A DNA stretch of 59,174 bases from Planctomycetota bacterium (GTDB taxonomy: Bacteria; Planctomycetota; Phycisphaerae; Phycisphaerales; Phycisphaeraceae). Of this stretch, positions 1 through 7,821 are shown in pieces. The position numbers and the translations under genes were made by a program. The DNA lies in NCBI GenBank assembly GCA_021413865.1, contig JAIOPN010000002.1:1-59174 (forward strand), in the 5' to 3' direction. The notes below the pieces were generated by a model that was not told the origin of the DNA, searched no databases, and saw only the letters and a program-made list of their open reading frames with translations. Every line of letters begins with the position of its first letter. Positions within the stretch are counted from its first letter, which is position 1.

Positions 1-483
1 GTCGCAGAGCATCCCCGCCCGCTCGCCGTCCGCCCGCGCCGAGAGGCTCCCCCAGCGCCAGTTCTCCGCCCGCCCCCGGGGCGTCAGGCCGGCGCGCAGG
101 GCGTTGCGTTCCACATACCGGCAGACATCCAGGAAGTGGCCATCTCGCTGGATCGGGAAGCTCTTGAACCGCCCCTGGTAGAGGTGGCCGCGCCCGACAC
201 TGCGGCGGTGCGCGTGCCAGCGCTGCGTGTGGGTCATGGTCAGCCACTGCATGAACGGGCTGAGCAGCCCGTCCGCCCTGGGCCAGAGGACCAGGTGGAA
301 GTGGTTGGGCATGAGGCAGTAGGCGCAGAGGCGCACCCCGGGAAAGCGTTCGCACGCCTGGGCCAGGACGCGCTCGAAGGCGTCGTAATCCGCGTCGTCC
401 CCGAAGAGGGTCAGGCCCGCGACGCAGCGGTTCATGGCGTGGTAGGCGACGCCGCCGGGGGATTGACGCTTGGTGCGTGACAT
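1..483 (-). CDS. REP-associated tyrosine transposase (RAYT, Y1_Tnp/IS200-like), 3' end outside the window
   Basis: An open frame starts at ATG 483 and runs without a stop through base 1, so 161 residues are visible and the C-terminus is missing. It shows the Y1 transposase signature: the HUH metal-binding pair in MPNHFHLV (His61 and His63), YQGRFKSFPIQ near 102-112, and YVERNALRAGL near 123-133, whose Tyr123 is the expected catalytic tyrosine, followed by AENWRWGSL. RAYTs are single-copy domesticated relatives of IS200/IS605 transposases that are thought to mobilise short REP palindromes. Copies of a short repeat containing TTCTGACCCCTTTTCT begin 40 bp upstream of its start and recur to 1822, which fits that role. 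Family assignment is firm; activity is unknown. Confidence 0.93.
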   Translation of the reverse strand, partial: MSRTKRQSPGGVAYHAMNRCVAGLTLFGDDADYDAFERVLAQACERFPGVRLCAYCLMPNHFHLVLWPRADGLLSPFMQWLTMTHTQRWHAHRRSVGRGHLYQGRFKSFPIQRDGHFLDVCRYVERNALRAGLTPRGRAENWRWGSLSARADGERAGMLCD

Positions 484-523
484 GGCGGGAGGCTACCGCC
501 TGCGTCACCCGTAGTCAATTGGC

Positions 524-539
524 TTCTGACCCCTTTTCT
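524..539. repeat. REP-like short motif, copy 1
   Basis: The 16-mer TTCTGACCCCTTTTCT lies 40 bp upstream of the RAYT start. Identical copies are at 661-676 and 1807-1822, each preceded by GTCAA and TGG, so that GGTCA and TGACC can pair as a small imperfect hairpin. This is the kind of repeat expected next to a RAYT. Confidence 0.75.
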
Positions 540-558
540 ATGCCCATTTGATTTTCGG

Positions 559-647
559 CCCACAACCGCCACGGGGCGCTCCGCTGTAATTCACCGGCAG
601 CGGATAAAGAAACCATGAATGCCGGGTCTCCCGGCTGTGGTCCAGAG
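559..647. repeat. 89-bp direct repeat, copy 1
   Basis: This segment matches 1843-1931 in the same orientation and at the same length, with 7 mismatches in 89 positions by eye. Each copy carries the 16-mer REP-like motif close by. The two copies bracket the ankyrin lipoprotein gene. Confidence 0.85.
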
Positions 648-660
648 GGGGTCAAATGGC

Positions 661-676
661 TTCTGACCCCTTTTCT
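661..676. repeat. REP-like short motif, copy 2
   Basis: Exact copy of TTCTGACCCCTTTTCT, preceded by GTCAAATGGC. It lies 12 bp beyond the stop codon of the ankyrin lipoprotein gene and directly after the first 89-bp repeat. Confidence 0.75.
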
Positions 677-688
677 GCGGCCCATTAA

Positions 689-1591
689 TCATGGCTGCTT
701 CCTGTTCTCATCGTCACGGATCTTCTTTCGAGCCGCCTCAACATCCGCACCTCGCTCTTGAAGCAACCGTAACACCTTGTTGCACCAAATAGTGTCATCG
801 GTATTTAGCCCCTCTGACCTCCGAATAACCTCGTACGTTAAATCCCATCCACCAACGGTTCGAGGTCGATAATCAGCTCCAGCCTCCAAGAGCATATATA
901 CGCCCTCAAGCCACCCGATGCTCGCAGCATCAACTGCCCGCGTACCTCCTCCATCATTAGGGGGGATTGGGAAATTGACGTCGGCGCCTGCCTTGATGAG
1001 CAATTCCAAGTTTTTTATTCGCTTATGCAAAATAGCTTCATCTAATGGAACTTCCACCGAATATATATTTCCTTTGCGTTTAAGATTAGGGTCCGCCTTG
1101 TGCTCTAGAAGCATCTCAAGCCAATCGGCGTCGTCTATAGCCGACGCCCAGAACAGAACTCCACGATCTTCTTCCGGAACGTAATTATGGTTGGCACCGT
1201 GCTCTAAGAGCCAGCGGAAGCTGACTTTGTTTTTCGACAACATCGTCCATGTGGGCAGAGTGATCCCTTTCTGGCCGGTGGCGTTAATATCCACCCCCTC
1301 GCGAAGTAGCTGCTCGGCCTTCGTCAGGTCCGTACGCTCCAGGGCCTTGGCGAGCGCCGCCACCTTAGGGTCGGCGAACAAGTCACCCGCCTTCTGATGT
1401 TGCTCGTTGGCTGCCTTGCTTTTTTGCGTATTCTCCCTCTGTATATATTCACTGAAAGGCACTTCTTGGAAGTCAGGTGTTTGGCCGCCCGTCTTCGGGG
1501 CCTTCCCATCCGAAGACCCCGGACATCCCGACATAACCAGAGAGAACAACATCAATAATAATAACAATAACGCCCGATGAATGATCATCAT
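689..1591 (-). CDS. Ankyrin-repeat lipoprotein
   Basis: Predicted secreted lipoprotein of 300 residues. A long hydrophobic leader (LLLLLLMLFSLV) ends in the lipobox MSGC, so Cys23 of this reading would be lipidated. The body has ankyrin-type repeats such as GVDINATGQKG, LLEHKADPNLKRKG, LLIKAGADVNFP and MLLEAGADYRP, which mediate protein-protein contacts. I chose ATG 1591 because AGGA lies 5 bases upstream; an in-frame TTG at 1603 adds four residues but has a poorer context. The gene is clearly less GC-rich than its neighbours and is bracketed by 89-bp direct repeats, so transfer is plausible. The binding partner is unknown. Confidence 0.85.
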   Translation of the reverse strand: MMIIHRALLLLLLMLFSLVMSGCPGSSDGKAPKTGGQTPDFQEVPFSEYIQRENTQKSKAANEQHQKAGDLFADPKVAALAKALERTDLTKAEQLLREGVDINATGQKGITLPTWTMLSKNKVSFRWLLEHGANHNYVPEEDRGVLFWASAIDDADWLEMLLEHKADPNLKRKGNIYSVEVPLDEAILHKRIKNLELLIKAGADVNFPIPPNDGGGTRAVDAASIGWLEGVYMLLEAGADYRPRTVGGWDLTYEVIRRSEGLNTDDTIWCNKVLRLLQERGADVEAARKKIRDDENRKQP

Positions 1592-1675
1592 TTGTATCCT
1601 CAATATCTATTTGTGGCGCAAAGGTGTTTCCACCCATATTGCCTTCAATACGGAAGCCATTCCATGAAGATCAAT

Positions 1676-1717
1676 GGGAAAGATAAGGGGGGAAAGATAA
1701 GGGGGAAAGATAAGGGG
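1676..1717. repeat. Short tandem array with AAAGATAA cores
   Basis: AAAGATAA occurs at 1679, 1693 and 1706, separated by runs of G, giving three units with a 13-14 bp period. The array ends in GGGGTCAGGAGC, which resembles the reverse complement of the REP-like motif. Confidence 0.8.
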
Positions 1718-1806
1718 TCAGGAGCAATAATTTGTTGGTCTGAGTAGCAGCTTCTGGCTCCTGTTCTTTCTTCCTTGGTTCCTTTTTAGAGGCGTGGTCA
1801 AATGGA

Positions 1807-1822
1807 TTCTGACCCCTTTTCT
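1807..1822. repeat. REP-like short motif, copy 3
   Basis: Exact copy of TTCTGACCCCTTTTCT, with CCCCTTTTCTGCG repeated once more immediately after it (to about 1839). It precedes the second 89-bp repeat. Confidence 0.75.
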
Positions 1823-1842
1823 GCGCCCCCTTTTCTGCGCCG

Positions 1843-1931
1843 CCCACAACCGCCACGAGGCGTTCCGTTGTAGTTCACCGGCAGCGGATACAGAAACCAT
1901 GAATGCCGGGTCTCCCGACGGTGGTCCAGAG
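1843..1931. repeat. 89-bp direct repeat, copy 2
   Basis: Second copy of the repeat at 559-647, same orientation and length, 82 of 89 positions identical by eye. On the minus strand one frame is open in both copies and three of the differences are silent in it, so a coding origin cannot be excluded. Confidence 0.85.
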
Positions 1932-1972
1932 ATGGGATCGTCGTCCTAAGTGTAACAGGCAGACACGGCGAG

Positions 1973-2395
1973 CTACCCCGCGTCGCCCGCCAGCCGCTCC
2001 AGCACCTCCGTGATCAACGGCCCGTTCGCCTCCGGGAACCGGTAGCCCGCCAACTTGCCCGGGCTGACCCAGCGGTGCTCCGCCACCTGGAGGTTGCTCG
2101 GCTCGCCGCCCAGCCGCTCGCAAAAGAAGGGGTGCAGGGTCACGTGCGCGTGGTCGTAGTGATGCTCGATGACCTTCAGCGCCTCACCCACCCGCACGGC
2201 CAAGCCCAGTTCCTCGCGGAACTCCCGCGCGAGGCACTGCTCGGCCGTCTCGCCAGACTCGATCTTCCCGCCGGGCATCTCCCAGTAGCCCCCCAGCACC
2301 GCCGTCTCGGGCCTGCGGGCGATCAGGATACGCCACCCCTCCCGCCCCTTTTCCGCCAGCACCCCGATGGCAACTTTGACCCTCTTTTGCGACAT
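1973..2395 (-). CDS. Nudix hydrolase, MutT-like (d)NTP pyrophosphohydrolase
   Basis: A 140-residue protein with a complete Nudix box at residues 43-65: Gly43, Glu49, Arg57-Glu58, Glu61-Glu62 and Gly64 match GX5EX7REUXEEXGU. The preceding YWEMPGGK segment and overall length fit MutT-type enzymes, which hydrolyse nucleoside triphosphates to monophosphate and pyrophosphate using Mg2+ and remove oxidised nucleotides such as 8-oxo-dGTP. The exact substrate cannot be read from sequence, as many short Nudix proteins have other targets. It stands alone, divergent from the gene at 2594. Expected to be cytoplasmic. Start ATG 2395 gives the usual N-terminal strand (KVAIGVLAEKG) seen in the family. Confidence 0.88.
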   Translation of the reverse strand: MSQKRVKVAIGVLAEKGREGWRILIARRPETAVLGGYWEMPGGKIESGETAEQCLAREFREELGLAVRVGEALKVIEHHYDHAHVTLHPFFCERLGGEPSNLQVAEHRWVSPGKLAGYRFPEANGPLITEVLERLAGDAG

Positions 2396-2496
2396 AAAAA
2401 CGTCCTATCCTACCATCATATCACCGCTTAGCGGCTGCCCCGGAGGGAGGGTTTTCCCCTCAAAAAACATACCCTACAAAAAACCAAACAAAATCC

Positions 2497-2525
2497 TTGA
2501 CACGGCACGATAGTTAGGGTATTGA
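2497..2525 (+). promoter_or_regulatory. Sigma70-like promoter for the gene at 2594
   Basis: TTGACA at 2497-2502, a 17-base spacer, then TATTGA at 2520-2525. The transcript would start about 60 bases before the ATG. Predicted only from consensus match. Confidence 0.65.
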
Positions 2526-2593
2526 TAGGTAGTCGATCCGCACCCGTGAAAGCGACAGAAACCTCGCTCGCACGCCGAAACAAGGACCGAATC

Positions 2594-3238
2594 ATGCTGA
2601 ACCTCCGAGCCATCGACCGCCACTTCCACCTGGGCCGTTTCGACCTCCTCGCCGACGCCGTGGCCGACAACGGCCTGGGCCTCCCGCTGCCCCTGCGGGT
2701 CCGCGTCACCGGCAGCCGGGTCGCCGCCGTCGCCATGGGCCTCAAGCGGGTCATCGAGCTGACCTACGGCCCGACCTCGCTCAGCCGTGAGATGACCAGT
2801 TCCCTCCTGACCCTGCAGCAACCCGACGGCTCCTTCGAGGGCGACCCCCTCGCCACCGCCGCCGTCCTCGCGGCCCTCAATCTCATTAATTCCGATCAAC
2901 CCCGCGCCTGCGACCCGGCCGTCGCCCTCGCCCGGGAACACGCCCTCGCCGCGCTCGCCGCCATGCAGGACGACGACGGCCTGTTCCATACCTCACCCCT
3001 CGACCGCACCGAACAGGACCGTGCCCTCACCGCCGCCTTCGTCCTGCTGATCCTCGGCCGCGACCCCGAGTTCCGCGCCGCCATCCGTTTCGCCGACCTG
3101 CTCAACTGGTTCGACACCAACGCCCAGACCCTCGACGCCGACACCCACCAGCTCCTCGACACCGCCCTCGCCGGCCTCACCGCCGGCCCGGGAACACCCC
3201 CGCGCCGCAACCACAACCTCGCCGCCATCGCCGCCTGA
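2594..3238 (+). CDS. Small protein with prenyltransferase/squalene-cyclase-like repeats
   Basis: A 214-residue protein of unknown function. Two segments, LLTLQQPDGSF (71-81) and ALAAMQDDDGLF (120-131), follow the QxxDGxF pattern of prenyltransferase/squalene-oxidase repeats that build alpha-alpha toroids, and a helix such as DPLATAAVLAALN follows the first. It is far shorter than a real terpene cyclase (over 600 residues) and lacks the DxDD catalytic motif, so a binding or scaffolding role is more likely than cyclisation. ATG 2594 is preferred over an in-frame TTG at 2522 because AAGGA lies 7 bases before it. It converges with the DUF5107 gene after a 33-bp gap. The repeat assignment is inference. 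Confidence 0.7.
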   Translation: MLNLRAIDRHFHLGRFDLLADAVADNGLGLPLPLRVRVTGSRVAAVAMGLKRVIELTYGPTSLSREMTSSLLTLQQPDGSFEGDPLATAAVLAALNLINSDQPRACDPAVALAREHALAALAAMQDDDGLFHTSPLDRTEQDRALTAAFVLLILGRDPEFRAAIRFADLLNWFDTNAQTLDADTHQLLDTALAGLTAGPGTPPRRNHNLAAIAA

Positions 3239-3271
3239 CGGCCGCTCGCGGCTTAGCGTCTTCTCTTCACT

Positions 3272-5308
3272 CTACTCCGCCCTCACTCCCATCCTGAAAT
3301 CCAACTCCGCCGGCGGCGGAAACTCCCGCCGCACGCGCTCCTTCAACGCACCATCAATCTCCACGCCCTCCTCCGCCGACACCCGTTTCTCCTGGTACGC
3401 GAACCAGAGGTCTGTCAGCACCACCTCCCCCTCGCGCAGGTCCGTCAGCACCACACCCGATCGCAGCACACGATCCACCGCCTCCAGATCACCCATCGCC
3501 AGCGACGCAAACCCGCCCAGCAGCCGCACCCGCGGGTGTTGCTTCACCGCGGGCGTCGCCATCCGCATCACCTCGATCATCTTCGCAACCTGCCCGGCGG
3601 CGCGGCATACCTCCAGCGCCTCGATCACCAGCCGCGTCTGCTCCGGCAGCAGCCGCACCGCCTGGATATACGGCTCGACCGCGTCCGCCGCGCGCTTCTC
3701 CTGCACCGCCAGCACGGCCAGGTTCCGCCACGCCCACCCAGACGCCTCGTGCCGCAGCGACGCCTCCCATGCCTCCTTCGCCGGGCCGAACTCTCCCGCC
3801 TGATACCGCATCACCCCCAGGTGCAGCCACGACAACCAATGCGCCCCGCGCCCCCCGCGCACGGACGCCTCCAGCATCTCCCGCCATTGCGGCTGGATCA
3901 TCCACGCCCCCGGCCCGCGCCGCGCCGACCCCGCGGGCATCACCCCCGTGTCCTGCAAAATCACCCACGGCATCTCCTCCGCGCCGAGCGTGTCATCCCC
4001 GAACACCACGCCCGGCCCGAGCGACGGCTCGCCAGCTTTTCGCCGCCGCCGTTCTTCCAACGCGCCCCAGCCCGAACCCTTCTGCACGATCTCGGCCGGT
4101 GGGCGGTCGATCATGCCGCGCGTGGCTTCAAACACCCGGTCGATCCACGCCCGCCCCGCGAGCGCTTCGAGCTTTTGCTCAACCTCACCAACCGCGGCGG
4201 CGTAGTCGTCGCCGTGCGTCTTGTCCGGGTCGCACCGCGCGGGCCCATACGCCTCGAGCCACTCGATCTTCTCGCGCGGCTGCATGGGGAAGCACTCGTA
4301 CTGTGTCCTCGCCAGCCCCGCTTGAATCTCGAAATAGGGATGCCCCGGCTCGGTCAGGAAATCCTGCCACCGCCGCCCGCCGGGGCCCATGCCCCAGACG
4401 AAAAACTTCCGCCCGCGCAGCCGATCCGTCGAGGCCTGCACCAGCCCGTTCCCCTGCTCGTCGAGCGAGGCGATGAACCTCCGCACCCCGTCCGGCAGGC
4501 GGAAGAAAAAATCGTTCGCCATCGGGCAGCGCGCGGGATACGTCACGTCGATCGGCGCGCCCGCCGCGACCTTCGGCCTGGGGATATCCACCAGCCCCAG
4601 CCTGCCGTTGAACGTCGAACTGACCGCCGAGTCGGCGGGGACGATCACGCGCGTGCCCGCCGTCTGTGGGGCCGCAATGTTGGACCACCAATACGCGGGC
4701 GTCTCCCGCGCATTGGGATTCGTCAACCGGATGCGCACCAGCAGCACGTCGTGGCCATCCGGCAGCCACGCGTCGATCTGGTACGTCAGACCCCGCGTGC
4801 GCTCGAACTCGTACATCCGCAGCACCGGCGTGCCGTCGTCCAGCGCCGCCCGCGCCGTGAAGATCGGCGCGCAGGTGAACGCCGTGTGCCCCACCACCGC
4901 CGGGTTCCACTCCACGCCGCCGCTGAACCACGCGTTGCGGATCGCGAGGTTCGACGGCTGAAACACGGGATTCACGTACAACAGCTCGCGCCCGGTCGGT
5001 TTGTGAATCAATGACCACAACCGGCCGCCCAGCCCGAGCAGGAACGTCGCCTTCAGCGTGTCGCTCTCCAGCACCGCCGCGGCAAAATCGCGCGGGACGC
5101 GGTGGCGGTCGTAGCCATCCTGCAGCCGATACGGCAACGACGGCGCCGAAGTCCCCCACCCGAAGTAGCGGCGTTCCCCCTCCGGGATCGCGGGGTCAAC
5201 CTCCATCTTCACGTTGCCGTCGCCGTGCCGCGACAGCGCCGGGAACGGGTTTTCATCGCCCAGCGATGCCGCGGGCATTCGGAACGTCTCGGATCGAAGC
5301 TCGCTCAC
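3272..5308 (-). CDS. DUF5107 domain protein with C-terminal TPR-like region
   Basis: A 678-residue protein. Residues about 60-380 match the DUF5107 family, with the typical core GGRLWSLIHKPTGRELLYVN and WFSGGVEWN; this fold resembles galactose mutarotase and other sugar-binding beta-sandwiches, and family members usually occur in carbohydrate catabolism. The last 200 residues contain helical pairs such as FGPAKEAWEASLRHEASGWAWRNLAVLAVQ and EPYIQAVRLLPEQTRLVIEALEV that look like tetratricopeptide repeats. No signal peptide is visible, so it should be cytoplasmic. The start is GTG 5308 with GGAG nine bases upstream; ATG at 5278 is an alternative. Catalytic activity is not established for the family. 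Confidence 0.85.
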   Translation of the reverse strand: MSELRSETFRMPAASLGDENPFPALSRHGDGNVKMEVDPAIPEGERRYFGWGTSAPSLPYRLQDGYDRHRVPRDFAAAVLESDTLKATFLLGLGGRLWSLIHKPTGRELLYVNPVFQPSNLAIRNAWFSGGVEWNPAVVGHTAFTCAPIFTARAALDDGTPVLRMYEFERTRGLTYQIDAWLPDGHDVLLVRIRLTNPNARETPAYWWSNIAAPQTAGTRVIVPADSAVSSTFNGRLGLVDIPRPKVAAGAPIDVTYPARCPMANDFFFRLPDGVRRFIASLDEQGNGLVQASTDRLRGRKFFVWGMGPGGRRWQDFLTEPGHPYFEIQAGLARTQYECFPMQPREKIEWLEAYGPARCDPDKTHGDDYAAAVGEVEQKLEALAGRAWIDRVFEATRGMIDRPPAEIVQKGSGWGALEERRRRKAGEPSLGPGVVFGDDTLGAEEMPWVILQDTGVMPAGSARRGPGAWMIQPQWREMLEASVRGGRGAHWLSWLHLGVMRYQAGEFGPAKEAWEASLRHEASGWAWRNLAVLAVQEKRAADAVEPYIQAVRLLPEQTRLVIEALEVCRAAGQVAKMIEVMRMATPAVKQHPRVRLLGGFASLAMGDLEAVDRVLRSGVVLTDLREGEVVLTDLWFAYQEKRVSAEEGVEIDGALKERVRREFPPPAELDFRMGVRAE

Positions 5309-5438
5309 AATCGTTCACTCCGGCCGCGTGCGAAGCCGGGATTCTACCCCGCAACAACCACGGGAAAGCCACGCCAGATGCCGAGGTCTTCCGAGGCGTC
5401 GGGGCCTTGCTTTCGATTCAGATTGAGACGACTTCACC

Positions 5439-6062
5439 TCACGCCCGCGCCATGCGGCGGAGCTGGTCGCGCTGGACCTCGAGGCTGATCTTCATGAGGC
5501 CGATCTGCAGGTCGCTGCGGGACCGCCCCTGCCGCGCCTCGACGGCGTGCAGGCCGTATCGGAACCGGCCCGCGCCGGCGTCGCGCACGCTCTGCACCCG
5601 CGCCTCGCCGATCCCGGTGATGCCGTTGTAGCCGACCGTCGCCGTGACGACGTCGCCGACATTCCACTGCGTCTTGCTGACCACGCCGAAACCCGTGGCG
5701 CTGACATCCAGCAGCCGGCAGAGCTGATCGTCGTTGATGCGCGCGGGCAGGTTGTGGGCCGCGAGGGAGACGCGGTAGGAGGAGCGGGTGTCCGCGTTGA
5801 TGGGCTGGCCGTCACGGCGGAAGGCGATGATCGTTTTGGGTGACGGCGCGAGGATTGCCTGCACCGTCGCCCCCTGCTGCATGAACTTGCGGTTGAACTC
5901 GGCGTGCGTCAGCAGGGTCGTGCCGACCTCCACCTCCAGCACTTCGCCGAACTCGGCGACGAACGCCTCGGCGCTGCACTCCGTGACCGTGCCCTGGTGG
6001 AGCACGCGCTCGGTCGATTCGCCGGGCAGCAGGATGTAAACGTCTTTCCCGGTGGTCAGCAT
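5439..6062 (-). CDS. PilZ domain protein, probable c-di-GMP receptor
   Basis: A 207-residue protein with both halves of the PilZ c-di-GMP binding signature: RSSYR (93-97) for RxxxR and DVSATG (119-124) for D/NxSxxG. The N-terminal 80 residues resemble the YcgR-type beta domain that often precedes PilZ. Such proteins change conformation on binding cyclic di-GMP and control motility, adhesion or exopolysaccharide production. No enzyme domain is attached. ATG 6062 is chosen because AAAGGGG lies just upstream; the frame stays open for another 77 codons upstream, but that stretch has no family resemblance. It is divergent from the inositol-phosphatase-family gene at 6312. Confidence 0.87.
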   Translation of the reverse strand: MLTTGKDVYILLPGESTERVLHQGTVTECSAEAFVAEFGEVLEVEVGTTLLTHAEFNRKFMQQGATVQAILAPSPKTIIAFRRDGQPINADTRSSYRVSLAAHNLPARINDDQLCRLLDVSATGFGVVSKTQWNVGDVVTATVGYNGITGIGEARVQSVRDAGAGRFRYGLHAVEARQGRSRSDLQIGLMKISLEVQRDQLRRMARA

Positions 6063-6311
6063 GGTCGCCCCTTTGGATCGGAGTGATGAAATGGCCCCAT
6101 TCAACGATCGACGGATACCCAGGTGTTCTTGATATTTTCGCGTGAAAACAGGGCAAATCATGCCGCACGGCGCGACCCGACATCGCGATATCAAAATGCC
6201 CGAATCCCCCGTGATCGCCAGCCGCCCCACGATTGTTTTTTCCGGTCTTTGAAGGCGCCCACGCCCCGCCGCTACTTGCGGGCCGTGCCGCACGGCCCTA
6301 CTTTCCCCCGC

Positions 6312-7133
6312 ATGGAATCAGCCCAGGAATTGTCGCTCGTCATCGAGCTCGCGCGCGGCGCGGCCCGGATCGCGCTGGAGCAGTACGGCAAGGTGCGCCG
6401 CCTGACCAAGCGCAACGCCGAGGCCGTCACCGACGCCGACCGTGCCTGCCAGAAACACATCGTCGAGGGCTTGCGGCGGTTCTTCCCGGGCGACGGCATC
6501 ATCGGCGAAGAGAACGACACGGGCGACGCGATCACATTCGACTGCCCCGACCCGGACGGCCGCGTCTGGGTGATCGACCCGATCGACGGGACCAACAACT
6601 TCGTCGGGGGGTTCGGCTACTTCGCCGTCTGCATCGGCCGCATGGAAAAGGGTGTGCCCGTGCTCGGCGTCGTGCTCGACGTGACCCGCGGCCAGGTCTA
6701 TGCCGCCGCGCGCGGTGCCGGTGCATCGCTCGACGGCCAGCCGATCCGCGCCCTCGACACGCCCCTCTCCGACAGCACCCTCCTCATGCTCACCAGCAAC
6801 CTGCTCAACAGCAAGGGCGTGCCGCCGCAGTGGGCGATCCGCATGATCGGGCAGACCGTCTGGAAGATCCGCATGGGCGGCTCGGCGGCGCTGGACGCGA
6901 TGCAGGTCGCCGCCGGCGTCGCGCACGGGTCGATCACCACCAACGGGAAACTCTGGGACATCGCCGCCCCCGCCGCGGTCCTCCTCGAGGCCGGCGTGAA
7001 TCTCACCGACCTGCAGGGCCAGCCGATCTTCCCCTACAAGGTCAGCGGCTACACGGGCGCGAAGGTCCCCTTCCTCGCCGCCGCGCCCAAGGCGCACGAG
7101 GACCTGCTCCGCGAGATGCGCTGGCACCCGTGA
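6312..7133 (+). CDS. Inositol-monophosphatase family phosphatase
   Basis: A 273-residue Mg2+-dependent phosphatase of the inositol monophosphatase superfamily. Metal ligands are visible: Glu66-Glu67 in GIIGEEN, the DPIDGTNNF motif with Asp89 and Asp92, and the C-terminal WDIAAP motif with Asp216. The superfamily includes inositol-1-phosphatase, archaeal-type fructose-1,6-bisphosphatase and CysQ, and sequence reading alone does not decide which substrate is used here. ATG 6312 matches the usual family N-terminus; the longer open frame from 6123 reads into the divergent promoter region. The next gene starts 55 bp downstream on the same strand. Confidence 0.88.
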   Translation: MESAQELSLVIELARGAARIALEQYGKVRRLTKRNAEAVTDADRACQKHIVEGLRRFFPGDGIIGEENDTGDAITFDCPDPDGRVWVIDPIDGTNNFVGGFGYFAVCIGRMEKGVPVLGVVLDVTRGQVYAAARGAGASLDGQPIRALDTPLSDSTLLMLTSNLLNSKGVPPQWAIRMIGQTVWKIRMGGSAALDAMQVAAGVAHGSITTNGKLWDIAAPAAVLLEAGVNLTDLQGQPIFPYKVSGYTGAKVPFLAAAPKAHEDLLREMRWHP

Positions 7134-7188
7134 ACGCCAGACCAGAAACTGGAGAGCGCTCGGAACCTCTCTGCTACACTCCCGCCGG

Positions 7189-7800
7189 ATGAACTTCCTG
7201 GCCCACCTTTATCTTGCGGATAACTCCCCCGAGGCGATGATCGGCAGCCTGATACCCGACCTCGTAAAGCCGCGCCAACTGCCCGCGGACCTCCCCCCCG
7301 CCACGCTCGACGCCATCGCACAGCACCGGCGCGTCGATGCGTTCACCGACATGCACCCGGTCGTCGCCCGCAGTAAAAGACGGCTGTTCGAGCATCACGG
7401 ACGCTACACGGGCATCCTCGTGGACGTATTCTACGACCACTTCCTCGCCGCCGACTGGGCGCACTACCACGACGAACCGCTCACGACATTCGTGTCGCGC
7501 GTGCATGCCGGGTTCCGGTCGCATAGCCACCTGCTGCCCACCGACATGCGATACCCGATCGACCGGCTGGTCGAGCAGGACTGGCTCGGGTCGTACGCGA
7601 CGGCAGAGGGCATCCGCGTTGCGCTGGAACGGCTGTCGCTACGGCTGAGCAAGCGGTTCGAGCGGCATGTTGATCTGGCGGCCGCGGTGCCGGACATGAT
7701 CGAGCACCGCGACGGGCTCGCCGATGATTTCAGAGTGTTTTTCCCCGATCTGATCGCATACTCCGCGCCGCACCGTATCGTGCGCGCGGCGGTTGCGTAA
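7189..7800 (+). CDS. acpH: ACP phosphodiesterase (AcpH) family protein
   Basis: A 203-residue protein of the AcpH/DUF479 family (E. coli AcpH has 193 residues). Family marks are the N-terminal MNFLAHLYLA, the HRRVDAFTDMHP segment at 46-57 and DVFYDHFLAADW near 83-94; these His and Asp residues belong to the HD-like metal site. AcpH removes the 4'-phosphopantetheine arm from acyl carrier protein, turning holo-ACP back to apo-ACP. The biochemical role in planctomycetes is assumed by homology. It lies 21 bp before the LpxR-like gene on the same strand and may be co-transcribed with it. Confidence 0.83.
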   Translation: MNFLAHLYLADNSPEAMIGSLIPDLVKPRQLPADLPPATLDAIAQHRRVDAFTDMHPVVARSKRRLFEHHGRYTGILVDVFYDHFLAADWAHYHDEPLTTFVSRVHAGFRSHSHLLPTDMRYPIDRLVEQDWLGSYATAEGIRVALERLSLRLSKRFERHVDLAAAVPDMIEHRDGLADDFRVFFPDLIAYSAPHRIVRAAVA

Positions 7801-7821
7801 GCCCCTGCTGGAGTTGACCCG

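Larger units (their letters stand above)
1592..1972. other. Repeat-rich intergenic stretch
   Basis: No gene was found here. The stretch holds a short tandem array (1676-1717), a REP-like 16-mer (1807-1822) and the second 89-bp repeat (1843-1931). It separates the start of the ankyrin gene from the end of the Nudix gene. Confidence 0.7.

Noticed and set aside
3536-5014. 492-codon open frame on the plus strand
   Set aside because: Antisense to the DUF5107 gene, Arg/Pro-rich translation without domain features.
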